Positions 1 through 6,832 are shown, counted from the stretch's first letter. The stretch: 12,316 nucleotides of DNA from Methanosarcina sp. UBA5 (GCF_002505485.1 NZ_DAVG01000068.1:1-12316), one strand, 5' to 3'. The notes: generated by a model from the sequence alone, not told the origin. Program-made: numbers and translations.

Positions 1-202
1 GAATTTTCTCATACCAGTTTCGAACTCCGGTACTTTTAAGGGCAAGTTCGCCATAGCGGATTATAACCACCTCTGTCTGAACCCTATATCCGGAGTAAGA
101 GGATTTAGAATCCGAACAATCACATTTTTCAGCACCATTTTTTTGGATGCCTCTGTTTTCCTGAAGGGTACGAATGTCAGATTCAATTTTTTCTTTTACC
201 AT
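1..202 (-). CDS. thiI: ThiI-type tRNA sulfurtransferase, N-terminal part (runs off the left edge)
   Basis: Only the first 67 codons lie in the window. After about 44 residues of lead-in, the translation reads VVIIRYGELALKSTGVRN, which matches the start of the N-terminal ferredoxin-like domain of ThiI. Known members transfer sulfur to U8 of tRNA (4-thiouridine) and in some organisms also serve thiamine synthesis; the THUMP and PP-loop domains would lie outside the window. The ATG at 202-200 gives a polar N-terminal extension containing a CDC motif (residues 27-29). A GTG at 70-68, just before VIIRYGEL, is an alternative start that would give a protein of usual architecture. The gene follows the methanogenesis marker 16 gene by 36 nt on the same strand and is probably the last visible member of that operon. 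The family call is good; the start is uncertain. Confidence 0.82.
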   Translation of the reverse strand, partial: MVKEKIESDIRTLQENRGIQKNGAEKCDCSDSKSSYSGYRVQTEVVIIRYGELALKSTGVRNWYEKI

Positions 203-238
203 GAAAAATACCAACCGTATATCAATAAATAGCCCAAG

Positions 239-1483
239 TTAGAGAGGTTCAAGCATCCTTGTAGGTACGAACTCATGCTCCAGGATACGGTTCTTAAGCA
301 TGGTACATAGCCTTTCTGCCCTTGCCCTATCTGACTGCCTCAGGGATACAGGGATAGTTCCTTCAGCCAGTTCTATAGACCCAAGTCTTGCACGGAATAC
401 TCCTTCAGAACACTGAAGTGTACAGGTTCCGCAGTTGATGCAAAGGTCTCTGTTGATAACACAATCATTTGAAATCGCTTCTGTAGGACAGGTGCGCATT
501 GCGGCACAGTCCGGATGGTGCAGACACTTTTCTTTTTCGATGCGAATGACTTTATCAGTGCCTCCCCATATATTCCCATAATTCACTTTTGCATGCGCAG
601 TGCGCCCGTTTACGTCTGCTACTGGTAGAGGGACATTCTGGTCCAAAATTTTTAATCCTGAAAGAATCTCTTCATCAAGGACAGGGATAGGGACTGCAAG
701 TGAGGTCAAGCATTCAGGTCCGTGTGCGGTTTTCATCCCTCCCATCATGGTCGGGTCCATATCTTTCATGTCTGCATAGGCTGAGACGTTCGGCTTATCA
801 GGGCTGGCTCTGGTTCCTTTTCCCATGATATAACCGGGTGCACCATTTAAAAGAACTCTTGTACCCACACCTATTGACCTGTGAGAGGGGTCATTCTGCA
901 GAGGATTTATTTCTCCACATCCTGATACCGTTGTTTCCGTAAAAGGACCTGTCAGGCCTGTCACAGAGAAGATAGTGTTAATCGTTGGAGAAGCTGGATT
1001 TATCAGTGCATTGTAATTTTTAAACGCGAGCCTTGTGGTAATGATCCTGGCAAATTTGATCTCATCAAGCGTAACCTGGTTTTCATAATGCCTTCCGTGT
1101 GCTTCTACCAGCACGTCAACGGCTTTTCCTTTTACAAGGTCCCGGAAAAGGTGTCCTCCCCCGTATTGGTCATTTGCATGTGCTGTCCCGTTTATCACAA
1201 GGTCTACAACCCCGAGCCTTTCGTTCGGACAGGGGCCGGGTTGAGCAGGCACGCCATTCAGCCATATTGCATCCGCCCTCTCAAAACTGCACTTTTCGGC
1301 TACTGGCACCATCATAACTGCCATAGTTCCTGACATCACGCCAAACGTTCCGGTCGTGACCACATCCACGTCGTCAACAGTCACATTTTTGCCTTCACGA
1401 ACCATCGACTTGAGCTCGACAGCTGTAAGGATTATGGCTTCTTTGTTTGCAATCTTCTCGTTTATCTCTTCAATCGTTTTCAT
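239..1483 (-). CDS. Methanogenesis marker 16 metalloprotein (DUF39 domain plus C-terminal ferredoxin domain)
   Basis: The protein has 414 residues. Residues 1 to about 310 form a DUF39/COG1900 domain with recurrent glycine-rich segments (for example GTFGVMSGT at 45-53 and YGGGHLF at 107-113). Residues 315-365 hold cysteine clusters: C320-x5-C326-x5-C332, then C348-x2-C351-x2-C354-x3-C358, typical of [4Fe-4S] ferredoxin folds. This arrangement fits the family called methanogenesis marker 16, which is restricted to methanogens and of unproven function. Relatives in the DUF39 family take part in homocysteine synthesis from aspartate semialdehyde in Methanosarcina. By analogy, this paralogue could convert an aldehyde to a thiol, for example in coenzyme M synthesis, but that is inference only. 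It lies 25 nt after the Fe-S protein gene, with a duplicated start signal in the gap, and is followed by thiI. Confidence 0.85.
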   Translation of the reverse strand: MKTIEEINEKIANKEAIILTAVELKSMVREGKNVTVDDVDVVTTGTFGVMSGTMAVMMVPVAEKCSFERADAIWLNGVPAQPGPCPNERLGVVDLVINGTAHANDQYGGGHLFRDLVKGKAVDVLVEAHGRHYENQVTLDEIKFARIITTRLAFKNYNALINPASPTINTIFSVTGLTGPFTETTVSGCGEINPLQNDPSHRSIGVGTRVLLNGAPGYIMGKGTRASPDKPNVSAYADMKDMDPTMMGGMKTAHGPECLTSLAVPIPVLDEEILSGLKILDQNVPLPVADVNGRTAHAKVNYGNIWGGTDKVIRIEKEKCLHHPDCAAMRTCPTEAISNDCVINRDLCINCGTCTLQCSEGVFRARLGSIELAEGTIPVSLRQSDRARAERLCTMLKNRILEHEFVPTRMLEPL

Positions 1484-1512
1484 AGTATCCCGATCTTTTC
1501 AATAGTCTTCAT
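1480..1512 (-). other. Ten-codon mini-ORF linking the Fe-S gene to the marker 16 gene
   Basis: On the minus strand an ATG at 1512-1510 overlaps the TGA of the Fe-S protein gene (1511-1509). It opens a frame encoding MKTIEKIGIL, whose TGA at 1482-1480 overlaps the ATG of the next gene (1483-1481). That next gene begins MKTIEEI, and the two starts match at 17 of 20 bases with a 29-nt offset. This looks like a tandem duplication of the start region that put the older start out of frame. It may pass ribosomes from one gene to the next by two stop/start overlaps. Whether it is translated is unknown. Confidence 0.5.
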
Positions 1513-2180
1513 AATATCCTGATGTCCTCAAGCCGAACGTGAAGTCCAGAAGGCTTTTGAAAACACATATTCACCAGAGCAGTATGTGCAAGCCCTATCA
1601 TACAGTTGCCAGGAAGAAAATATTGACGGGTTCCGAACACAGGAGGTCTTTTTATAGTACTGGCAATTCCTTCAAAAGCGTGCACATGGTATGCCTGAAT
1701 ATCATGGGCATCTTCTTTTCTAGCAACCATGGGACCTACGGTATGGCATTCAATTACGCCTGTAATCGGGTTTGCGCTCAGAACCCTCAAAGCATGGTAT
1801 ACCGGGCATCCCGGACCTGCCGGACGGCCAGTTACGAGGTCTCCTTTTTTGATATCCCATTTTTCTACAAGGTCTGCCCTGAAAGGCACTATAAACTTCC
1901 GGGCTGACGGTTCATCCGGAAATGGCAGGAGAACGAAGTCGTATTCTTTTCCAGCCACATCTATACCGGAATAAGTGATGTTTCTTGTCTGGATCGCTAG
2001 ATTTTCCCGGCTCACAATTTTCTCAGGACTCACTGTCTTTTCTACGGTGTTTTCTATACTGTAGAATGGACACATATCCAAATCTGTTAATCCTGCTTCA
2101 AGCCGATCAACAAAATCTGAACAGGTTTGAGAGCCGCAAGCTCCACAGTTTTTGCCAGGGGGATCCCATTTATTCACCAT
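1509..2180 (-). CDS. Small [Fe-S]-binding protein with N-terminal Fe4-type cysteine motif
   Basis: The protein has 223 residues. The N-terminus shows C12-x2-C15-x4-C20-x16-C37, the pattern of the roughly 60-residue [4Fe-4S] 'Fe4' domain found in Fe-S assembly and corrinoid-associated proteins. The remaining 180 residues have no domain I can name; they include GPGCPVYH and further cysteines in the C-terminal third, which could ligate metal. Its start overlaps the stop of the preceding GTPase gene (TGATG) and is preceded by a strong Shine-Dalgarno sequence, GAGGTGA at 2190-2184, so translation is probably coupled. Placed between a P-loop GTPase and a DUF39/ferredoxin protein, it may carry or deliver a cluster or electrons to one of them; that role is inferred from context. 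Confidence 0.75.
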   Translation of the reverse strand: MVNKWDPPGKNCGACGSQTCSDFVDRLEAGLTDLDMCPFYSIENTVEKTVSPEKIVSRENLAIQTRNITYSGIDVAGKEYDFVLLPFPDEPSARKFIVPFRADLVEKWDIKKGDLVTGRPAGPGCPVYHALRVLSANPITGVIECHTVGPMVARKEDAHDIQAYHVHAFEGIASTIKRPPVFGTRQYFLPGNCMIGLAHTALVNMCFQKPSGLHVRLEDIRIL

Positions 2181-2884
2181 CAGTCACCTCTGTACAAGGG
2201 CTCTGGCATATCCAGCGGCCGGATGACTCCAAAGTGGTTTTTCCATCCAATTTCTTTTTTCCCGATACATACAGTACATACACCAAGCGGAGGTGCACCT
2301 CTGAGCTTTATCTGGTCAGGCCCTATAGCCGGGTGATTGGCAATCCTCCTCATCAGATATCGTAAACCGGTTCCCTGAATTGCATTTGTCTCTACAATGT
2401 CAATTTCCGGGACAACTTTTCGGATACTTTCTCTGAAAACTTCCTTTTCTGCCTGGGACACCAGATCAGTCTTGGTAACAACTGCCACATCTGCAAGAGC
2501 AAGCAAAGGGGCCATTTTGAGCGGGGAATTGGTTCCTGAGATCGCACTAACAACTGCAATTCCAAGAGAATAAGTCGTGTATGGAGTACACCTGAGACAG
2601 AGCCCTGCGCTTTCAATTATAAGGATATTTCTTGAGATGCTCTCGGCCCAGCGTAATGCGTCGTCAAGAACCAGAATTCCCATGTGGTCAGGACACACGT
2701 CCCCTGAATAGATCTTTTTGACAGGAATATCAAACTCTTCTGCAAGTTCCTGGTCTTCTGTCGCATGTACAACATCGATCTTCAGGAAGGCAGGAAGTGA
2801 TCCTTCAGGAAGATTTTTTATAACCTGGCGGATCACAGCGGTTTTTCCTCCACTTGGAGGACCGGCAATAATGAGAAGCTTCAT
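2180..2884 (-). CDS. P-loop GTPase of the G3E type (CobW/HypB/UreG-like)
   Basis: The protein has 234 residues. It carries a Walker A motif GPPSGGKT (residues 8-15) starting almost at the N-terminus, ESAG at 91-94 followed by CLRC (C96, C99), and TKTD at 137-140 as the guanine-specificity motif. A second CxxC lies near the C-terminus (C203, C206). The G3E family consists mostly of metallochaperone GTPases for nickel and cobalt enzymes, and the paired CxxC motifs would fit metal or cluster binding. It lies 6 nt after the ABC ATPase gene and overlaps the Fe-S protein gene by one base. The client is unknown; an enzyme tied to methanogenesis is a reasonable guess from the neighbouring marker gene. 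The fold assignment is firm, the subfamily less so. Confidence 0.8.
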   Translation of the reverse strand: MKLLIIAGPPSGGKTAVIRQVIKNLPEGSLPAFLKIDVVHATEDQELAEEFDIPVKKIYSGDVCPDHMGILVLDDALRWAESISRNILIIESAGLCLRCTPYTTYSLGIAVVSAISGTNSPLKMAPLLALADVAVVTKTDLVSQAEKEVFRESIRKVVPEIDIVETNAIQGTGLRYLMRRIANHPAIGPDQIKLRGAPPLGVCTVCIGKKEIGWKNHFGVIRPLDMPEPLYRGD

Positions 2885-2890
2885 TTGGGC

Positions 2891-3709
2891 TCACACCCTG
2901 TTCAACTGGAGACTTTGTCTGGCTGGGGTTATCAAGACTTTTGAAGATAAGGATGAAAAATCAGCTCCATGTCTGAGTTTTTCCCTGATTTGATGGAGCC
3001 TGTCTTCGATTAAAGCAAGATCTTCAATAAGATACTGTTCCTCTCCAGTCGATTCGATTACAGACGCAACTCCCCCATTCTTCATCACTATGCGCCTGTC
3101 TGCTGTAAGAGCAAGATAAGGGTCGTGTGTTACAAGGATGACTGCTTTGGTTCCTCCGTGAAGAGACTGAATAACCCGATCTTTGAAGATACCTGCATTT
3201 TCAATCTCATCAAGCAAAAGTATCGGGGTATCGCCGATTACAAGGGCATCTGCAATCATAAGAGACCGGGTTTGTCCTCCGGATAAACCACTCATCCTGC
3301 TTTTAAGACTGATCGCTTCACCTGTAAATGTATTTGCAAGATTTATTGTTTCTTCAAGCAAGTCTTCTCTTCCTGGTTTCCGTGCTCTGATATGCATTCG
3401 CAGGAATTCTTCAACTGAGAGATCTGCCAGACAACGGGTATTCTGGGTTATCATGGCAATTGGTTTGGAGGCTGGTTCCCGTACAAAGGACTCGGGGGGC
3501 TCCTGACCATTGATAAGGACTCGTCTGCCTGTAATACTATCTCCCTGCGCAAGAGTTTCAATATCATTGATTAAAGCTGACTTTCCTGAGCCAGTTGGGC
3601 CTACAATTGCAAGAGTATCCCCTGGTCTTATTTCTATGGTTTCAAATCCTTCCTGTTCTCCAAATCTGTTTTTCCCAGATTGAACCGTAAGAGTGAATTG
3701 CTTTGTCAT
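2891..3709 (-). CDS. ABC-type ATPase subunit, soluble, single nucleotide-binding domain
   Basis: With the ATG at 3709-3707 the protein has 272 residues and a complete ABC domain: Walker A GPTGSGKS (37-44), Q-loop Q89, signature LSGGQ (142-146), Walker B ILLLDE (163-168) and the switch histidine in VTHD (H195). No membrane permease or binding protein is encoded nearby, so it may not be a transporter. It resembles one half of methanogen ATPases such as component A2 of the methyl-coenzyme M reductase activation system, which has two such domains, but I do not identify it as A2. A GTG two codons upstream (3715-3713) lies inside the palindromic operator and is the less likely start. The TATA box is about 30 nt upstream of the ATG, so the mRNA should be leaderless or nearly so. 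It is the first gene of the compact operon. Confidence 0.85.
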   Translation of the reverse strand: MTKQFTLTVQSGKNRFGEQEGFETIEIRPGDTLAIVGPTGSGKSALINDIETLAQGDSITGRRVLINGQEPPESFVREPASKPIAMITQNTRCLADLSVEEFLRMHIRARKPGREDLLEETINLANTFTGEAISLKSRMSGLSGGQTRSLMIADALVIGDTPILLLDEIENAGIFKDRVIQSLHGGTKAVILVTHDPYLALTADRRIVMKNGGVASVIESTGEEQYLIEDLALIEDRLHQIREKLRHGADFSSLSSKVLITPARQSLQLNRV

Positions 3710-3710
3710 G

Positions 3711-3750
3711 TACACAATTGTGAAGATTTGTGAGTTATAAATCTTTCCGC
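3711..3750 (-). promoter_or_regulatory. Promoter and palindromic operator of the ABC-GTPase-FeS-marker 16 operon
   Basis: Read on the minus strand, a purine-rich BRE-like stretch (GGAAAGA) precedes TTTATAA at 3741-3735. The usual distance of about 25 nt puts the transcription start near 3712, three bases before the ATG at 3709. The sequence TACACAATTGTGAA at 3711-3724 contains the perfect palindrome CACAATTGTG and lies over the predicted start. It shares its ACAATTGT core with the sites before the tRNA-Cys genes and the radical SAM gene. A repressor bound here would block initiation. Confidence 0.65.
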
Positions 3751-3953
3751 AAAATAAATAAATATATCCTTAAAAGCCAAAAAATGAGTAAATTGTATCC
3801 TTTATAGGAAAATAATAATAAAATAGTGGAAAGAATAGATTAATTCAAACCTACAATTTTTCCTCAATAATAATTTCAGGAAATTATTGCAAGATTTAGA
3901 TGGAAAAACAGTTATCTGCTCCTCAAAATTGTGCTGAAATTGATTCTATGTGC
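3751..3953. other. A/T-rich spacer between the radical SAM and ABC ATPase genes
   Basis: About 200 nt with no coding frame of note. It is very A/T-rich, with runs such as AATAATAATAAAATAG, and holds the 3' end of the radical SAM transcript. I see no palindrome, tRNA or strong terminator hairpin in it. Minus-strand T-runs could end transcription archaeal-style, which would separate the radical SAM gene from the operon downstream. Confidence 0.4.
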
Positions 3954-4946
3954 TTAAATGTCTTTATGAGGCGTTAGGTCACAGCCAGTGCATAGAAGAC
4001 ACATTGTTCGCGATTTATCGACACAGAGTGACTCACGGTCAAGCATATCCTTCAAAATACCTCCAAGTTTTAAAAGCCGTGCACTGTCTGGCCTTGTGAT
4101 CTTCACATTTTTCCTCAGAGGGTTGGGAGAAATAGGTCTGAGAATTGGAATTATACATCGGCTCGTAAGGAGCTTGATACCCTTCAGGACGGTTTCATCA
4201 CTTTCCCCAAGGCCGATTATGAAGTTTGAAGAGACCCTGTTTCTGCCGAAAACATTCACTGCGGTGTCGAGAGCATCAAGAACTGTGTAAAGAGAAAGAT
4301 CTGGACAGAAACGGCGGAAAAGCTCAGGGTCCATAGTCTCAACATTGTATTTTATTTCGCATGCGCCTGCAGAATAAAGTTCTTCTGATGAACCTGCTGT
4401 GGGATAGACCGAGACACCTATTGGGAGATCGTACTCACGTGTGAGCTGCTTTATGATACTTGCCGCCCTCTGGACTTCTTTCTTTGGCGAAACAGCTACA
4501 CCGCTGGTAAGGGAAATCGCCTTCAGTTCACCTGTTGCATAAGCTTCCTCAACCATCTGGAGAACTTTTGTACTGTCCTTTATCCCGCCATTCATTTTTG
4601 GTACCGGGCAAAACTGGCAATCATATACACATTTTTCAGATAACGTAATGTATGCCTGTTCCGGACAGTGACAAAGCGGACGTTCAAGTACCCCCCTGGC
4701 AACTACATCATCGCCTTTAACAGCTACCACATGCTCATCTTCCGGTACTACACGCAAAGGAGATGCATCATTGATTGTAAGCCTCACCCTTCGGTTTCCT
4801 GACTTCAGAAAAATTGAGGAGCCACCTGCTCCGGGGCCAGCTGTAGCCTTGCTCTCAAGTTTATCAGGAAAAAGGGAATCATCTACCTGAACACTCCCTA
4901 CACTTAACAGAGCTGCCTTAATATTTGTATTTAGTTCCTTGTCCAT
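3954..4946 (-). CDS. Radical SAM protein with extra C-terminal cysteine motif
   Basis: The protein has 330 residues. The radical SAM cluster motif is C106-VYD-C110-QF-C113, preceded by C92-H-C94. The core follows to about residue 290, with GVSVYPTAG (177-185) and NFIIGLGESD (241-250) in places typical of the later beta strands. The C-terminus carries C316-x2-C319-x2-C322, which could bind an auxiliary cluster. The first 95 residues are an accessory domain I cannot name. It is not the marker 10 arginine methylase, PylB or a clear BioB, as far as I can judge. It shares the palindrome-type operator with the ABC operon that follows on the same strand, so it probably works in the same process. The substrate is unknown. 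A weak ribosome site TGAAGTG lies about 10 nt upstream. Confidence 0.8.
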   Translation of the reverse strand: MDKELNTNIKAALLSVGSVQVDDSLFPDKLESKATAGPGAGGSSIFLKSGNRRVRLTINDASPLRVVPEDEHVVAVKGDDVVARGVLERPLCHCPEQAYITLSEKCVYDCQFCPVPKMNGGIKDSTKVLQMVEEAYATGELKAISLTSGVAVSPKKEVQRAASIIKQLTREYDLPIGVSVYPTAGSSEELYSAGACEIKYNVETMDPELFRRFCPDLSLYTVLDALDTAVNVFGRNRVSSNFIIGLGESDETVLKGIKLLTSRCIIPILRPISPNPLRKNVKITRPDSARLLKLGGILKDMLDRESLCVDKSRTMCLLCTGCDLTPHKDI

Positions 4947-5016
4947 AATTATGCACTTCAGAAAGCAAAATACTCAGTGTATTTGCTCAGTACAGTTAAT
5001 GTGTACTAATAGTAGT

Positions 5017-5078
5017 GTTTACAATTGTAAACCAAACTAATTAACAATTGTGAACTGTGTAATATTAACAATTGTAAA
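5017..5078 (-). promoter_or_regulatory. Three tandem palindromic operators upstream of the radical SAM gene
   Basis: Three sites with the core ACAATTGT lie at 5017-5032 (perfect 16-mer GTTTACAATTGTAAAC), 5041-5054 (TTAACAATTGTGAA) and 5065-5078 (TTAACAATTGTAAA). Their centres are 23 and 24 nt apart, a little over two helical turns, which would suit side-by-side binding of dimers. On the minus strand a TATA-like CTTTTTAAG lies just upstream of the outermost site (near 5089-5081), putting the start of transcription among the operators and leaving a leader of roughly 100 nt. The outermost site could instead have belonged to the decayed tRNA-Cys copy that follows on the plus strand. Confidence 0.65.
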
Positions 5079-5138
5079 CTTAAAAAGCTTATGATCAATT
5101 CCAATTAATCATAAAATATGGATATTAAAATTGAAAAA

Positions 5139-5176
5139 GATCTATTTTATATTAGGTTTGATTCCAATGTTTGGCT
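5139..5176 (+). pseudogene. Decayed tRNA-Cys relic (3' half)
   Basis: The stretch beginning GATCTATTTT and ending TTTGGCT aligns with the anticodon-stem-to-3'-end half of the tRNA-Cys genes: 17 of the last 22 bases match the copy at 5327, with the GATTCCA of the T arm intact. Most changes are C/G to T/A, as expected for unselected decay. The flank to the right matches the spacer between the copies at 8605 and 8828 over about 150 nt, confirming common origin. The 5' half is hardly recognisable; ATGGA at 5118-5122 may be what is left of the anticodon stem. It cannot fold as a tRNA. Confidence 0.7.
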
Positions 5177-5260
5177 TAGAAGTTCTCTTGTAAATATAGT
5201 AACGAAGCTTTTAAAATAAAATTTTAAATTCTCTTTTCCGTAAAAGGCATATTTTGCCTC

Positions 5261-5320
5261 AAAAAGCAGGTTTAAATATCAGAAACGAGTATGACGTGTT
5301 GTGCGTTCACAATTGTGAAC
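5261..5320 (+). promoter_or_regulatory. tRNA-Cys(1) promoter with palindromic operator
   Basis: A BRE-like AAAAAGCAGG is followed by the TATA box TTTAAATA at 5271-5278. The perfect 16-nt palindrome GTTCACAATTGTGAAC lies at 5305-5320, centred 41.5 nt from the first TATA base. The predicted transcription start (near 5300) lies just before the palindrome, so it would be transcribed as part of a leader of about 27 nt. As RNA it could form a 6-bp hairpin with an AAUU loop. As DNA it fits a repressor site at +4 to +20. Confidence 0.75.
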
Positions 5321-5326
5321 ACCTGT

Positions 5327-5397
5327 GCCAGAGTGGCGGAAAGGCTACGCAATGGACTGCAGATCCATTTATCCCGGTTCGATTCCAGGCTCTGGCT
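5327..5397 (+). tRNA. tRNA-Cys (GCA), copy 1
   Basis: A 71-nt cloverleaf: acceptor GCCAGAG/CTCTGGC fully paired, D stem GCG/CGC, anticodon stem ATGGA/TCCAT with loop CTGCAGA (anticodon GCA, G37), four-base variable region TTAT, and T loop TTCGATT. The discriminator base is T73, the main identity base of tRNA-Cys, and CCA is not encoded. The T stem CCCGG/CCAGG holds one C51-A63 mismatch, shared with copies 3 and 4. The copy lies behind the palindromic operator and is followed by a hairpin. Confidence 0.95.
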
Positions 5398-5398
5398 T

Positions 5399-5456
5399 AA
5401 AAGTTTTCTCATAACCTTCGCAGAAAACTTTTAACAAGAAAGTCTTAGGATTTTTT
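5399..5456 (+). terminator. Hairpin and T-run after tRNA-Cys(1)
   Basis: AAAAGTTTTCT (5399-5409) pairs over 11 bp with AGAAAACTTTT (5422-5432), starting two bases after the tRNA. A run of six T (5451-5456) follows. The hairpin is kept after copy 4 (8901-8933), so it may serve 3' processing or termination. Archaea mainly terminate at T-runs, so the T6 is the better terminator candidate. Confidence 0.5.
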
Positions 5457-5535
5457 ACTCTTGGGAGATTTAAACAACAGTAAATTAATAGCAAAAACAG
5501 GTACTTATAACCTTATTGAGTATGTTGATATTTAA

Positions 5536-5575
5536 GCAACCTAAATCTGATACTAGCAACTTAAATCTGGTACTA
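5536..5575 (+). repeat. Two tandem 20-bp repeats upstream of the FemAB-like gene
   Basis: GCAACCTAAATCTGATACTA (5536-5555) is followed directly by a copy with two changes (5556-5575). The pair ends 74 nt before the FemAB-like start codon. A TATA-like CTTATAA lies upstream near 5503. The repeats may be a binding site for a regulator or merely slippage; nothing else in the window shares the motif. Confidence 0.5.
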
Positions 5576-5649
5576 TTGATTTCTTTTCTCAACTGTGTAG
5601 GTTTGAATCTATTACGAGAAAAACAAACTTTTATTCAACGGGATTCAAA

Positions 5650-6645
5650 ATGACTGATATTGAAGTTAGAGAATTAGTGCCGTCCGAATATAGAGAATGG
5701 GACTTGCTTGTTGAAGAAGCTCAACCTGGTACACTTTTTCATACGAGTGACTGGCTGGAAACTTACAGAAATGTTCTTTCAAAGGACCTTAGAATTTACG
5801 GTTGTTTCAGAAACGATGAGCTTGTAGGCGGGTGTCCCCTATTTGTTAGGAACTTCAAAGGAATTCTAAAAATGGCATCTTCGACCAGTAATATGACTGA
5901 TTACTGTGGACCTCTTGTAAAAGAAAGTTCCAGCGCCAAAACAAGCAAAAGAGTGCAGGAAACTCACGAAATCTTTGACGCACTCAGGAAATTTCTGTGC
6001 AGACAGGGTTTTGATAGTATTCACCTGAGATTCTCTCCGGGAATTGAGGATATCAGATCATTTACCTGGAATGACTGGGGCTCAAAGGTTCATTATACCC
6101 ATCACCTGGATCTGAAGGAAGATGTCGATAATAAGATATCAAGGACAATCAGGAAGGATCTCAAGTCTGTATTTAAGGTAGGACTTGAAACAAAGATATG
6201 GAATGATCTTGAAACTTATTATAGTCTGCTTTCCAAAACATATGAGAGGCAGAACCTAAAAACACCACTACCCAAAAGGTTTTTCGAAAAGGTTTTTGAC
6301 CTTATTCAAAAAAAAGATATCGGTTACATGCTTGTGTCCGAAACTCCAGAAGGAGAAGCCGTTGCAGCACATTTGACTCTTTACGGAAAAGAAAGTACGA
6401 TTGGCTGGTCTTCTGCCCGGAATCCGGCTTTTAACCTGAGAGGATCCAATGCTCTCCTTTACTATAACGAGTTCCTTGACTTGCAGTCCAGAAATTTCGA
6501 ATACATGAATGTTATGGCAGGAAATGTTCCCAAGTATGCGGATTATATTATGGGCTTTTCTCCCAAACTCGTACCTTACTACAGTGTAACCTTAGAAAGC
6601 AAGAAATATTCAATTCTCAAAGCCTTATACAAAGTAGTGACTTAA
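5650..6645 (+). CDS. FemAB/GNAT-like acyltransferase family protein
   Basis: The protein has 331 residues. It resembles the FemAB-type tandem-GNAT proteins (Acetyltransf_6 region): an N-terminal segment around TLFHTSDWLETYRNVL (residues 29-44) and a C-terminal acyl-transfer module with GEAVAAHLTLYGKESTIGWSS (near 236-256) followed by a RGSNALLYYNEFLDL helix. Bacterial members transfer amino acids from aminoacyl-tRNA to peptidoglycan precursors. Archaea of this type lack murein, so the acceptor here is unknown and could be a surface polymer or protein. There is no signal peptide or membrane helix. It stands alone between tRNA-Cys copies 1 and 2 and has only a weak ribosome site. A link to aminoacyl-tRNA use is tempting because of its neighbours but unproven. 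Confidence 0.72.
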   Translation: MTDIEVRELVPSEYREWDLLVEEAQPGTLFHTSDWLETYRNVLSKDLRIYGCFRNDELVGGCPLFVRNFKGILKMASSTSNMTDYCGPLVKESSSAKTSKRVQETHEIFDALRKFLCRQGFDSIHLRFSPGIEDIRSFTWNDWGSKVHYTHHLDLKEDVDNKISRTIRKDLKSVFKVGLETKIWNDLETYYSLLSKTYERQNLKTPLPKRFFEKVFDLIQKKDIGYMLVSETPEGEAVAAHLTLYGKESTIGWSSARNPAFNLRGSNALLYYNEFLDLQSRNFEYMNVMAGNVPKYADYIMGFSPKLVPYYSVTLESKKYSILKALYKVVT

Positions 6646-6832
6646 TAGGAAAATTGAGGTTATTTTTGAGCCGTTGGTATGTGAAAATGAGAAGCTCCCC
6701 AAAAAAATAATTATACACGGAGGAAATCAAAAATCAGGAATATTTTTAATTACGAGTTTTCTCCTTTCTTTACAGATATATCTTGCTAATGCATGTAATC
6801 CGCATACAACTAATAAAAACAAATTTTATTTA

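Larger units (their letters stand above)
5155..5460 (+). repeat. Segmental duplication, left copy (pairs with 8654-8963)
   Basis: From the tRNA relic through the spacer, promoter, operator, the tRNA-Cys at 5327 and its downstream hairpin, this block runs in parallel with 8654-8963, which holds the 3' end of the tRNA at 8605, the tRNA at 8828 and its downstream hairpin. The offset stays within 3499-3503 nt along the whole block. Long identical stretches include CCGTAAAAGGCA and TTTTGCCTCAAAAAGCAGG. The array therefore grew by copying units of tRNA plus spacer. Confidence 0.7.

Noticed and set aside
1088..1333. Plus-strand open frames opposite the marker 16 gene
   Set aside because: They lie wholly antisense to a well-supported gene, have no family resemblance and no ribosome site.
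2891..3715. ABC protein as methyl-coenzyme M reductase component A2
   Set aside because: A2 has two ABC domains in one chain of more than 500 residues; this protein has only one domain.
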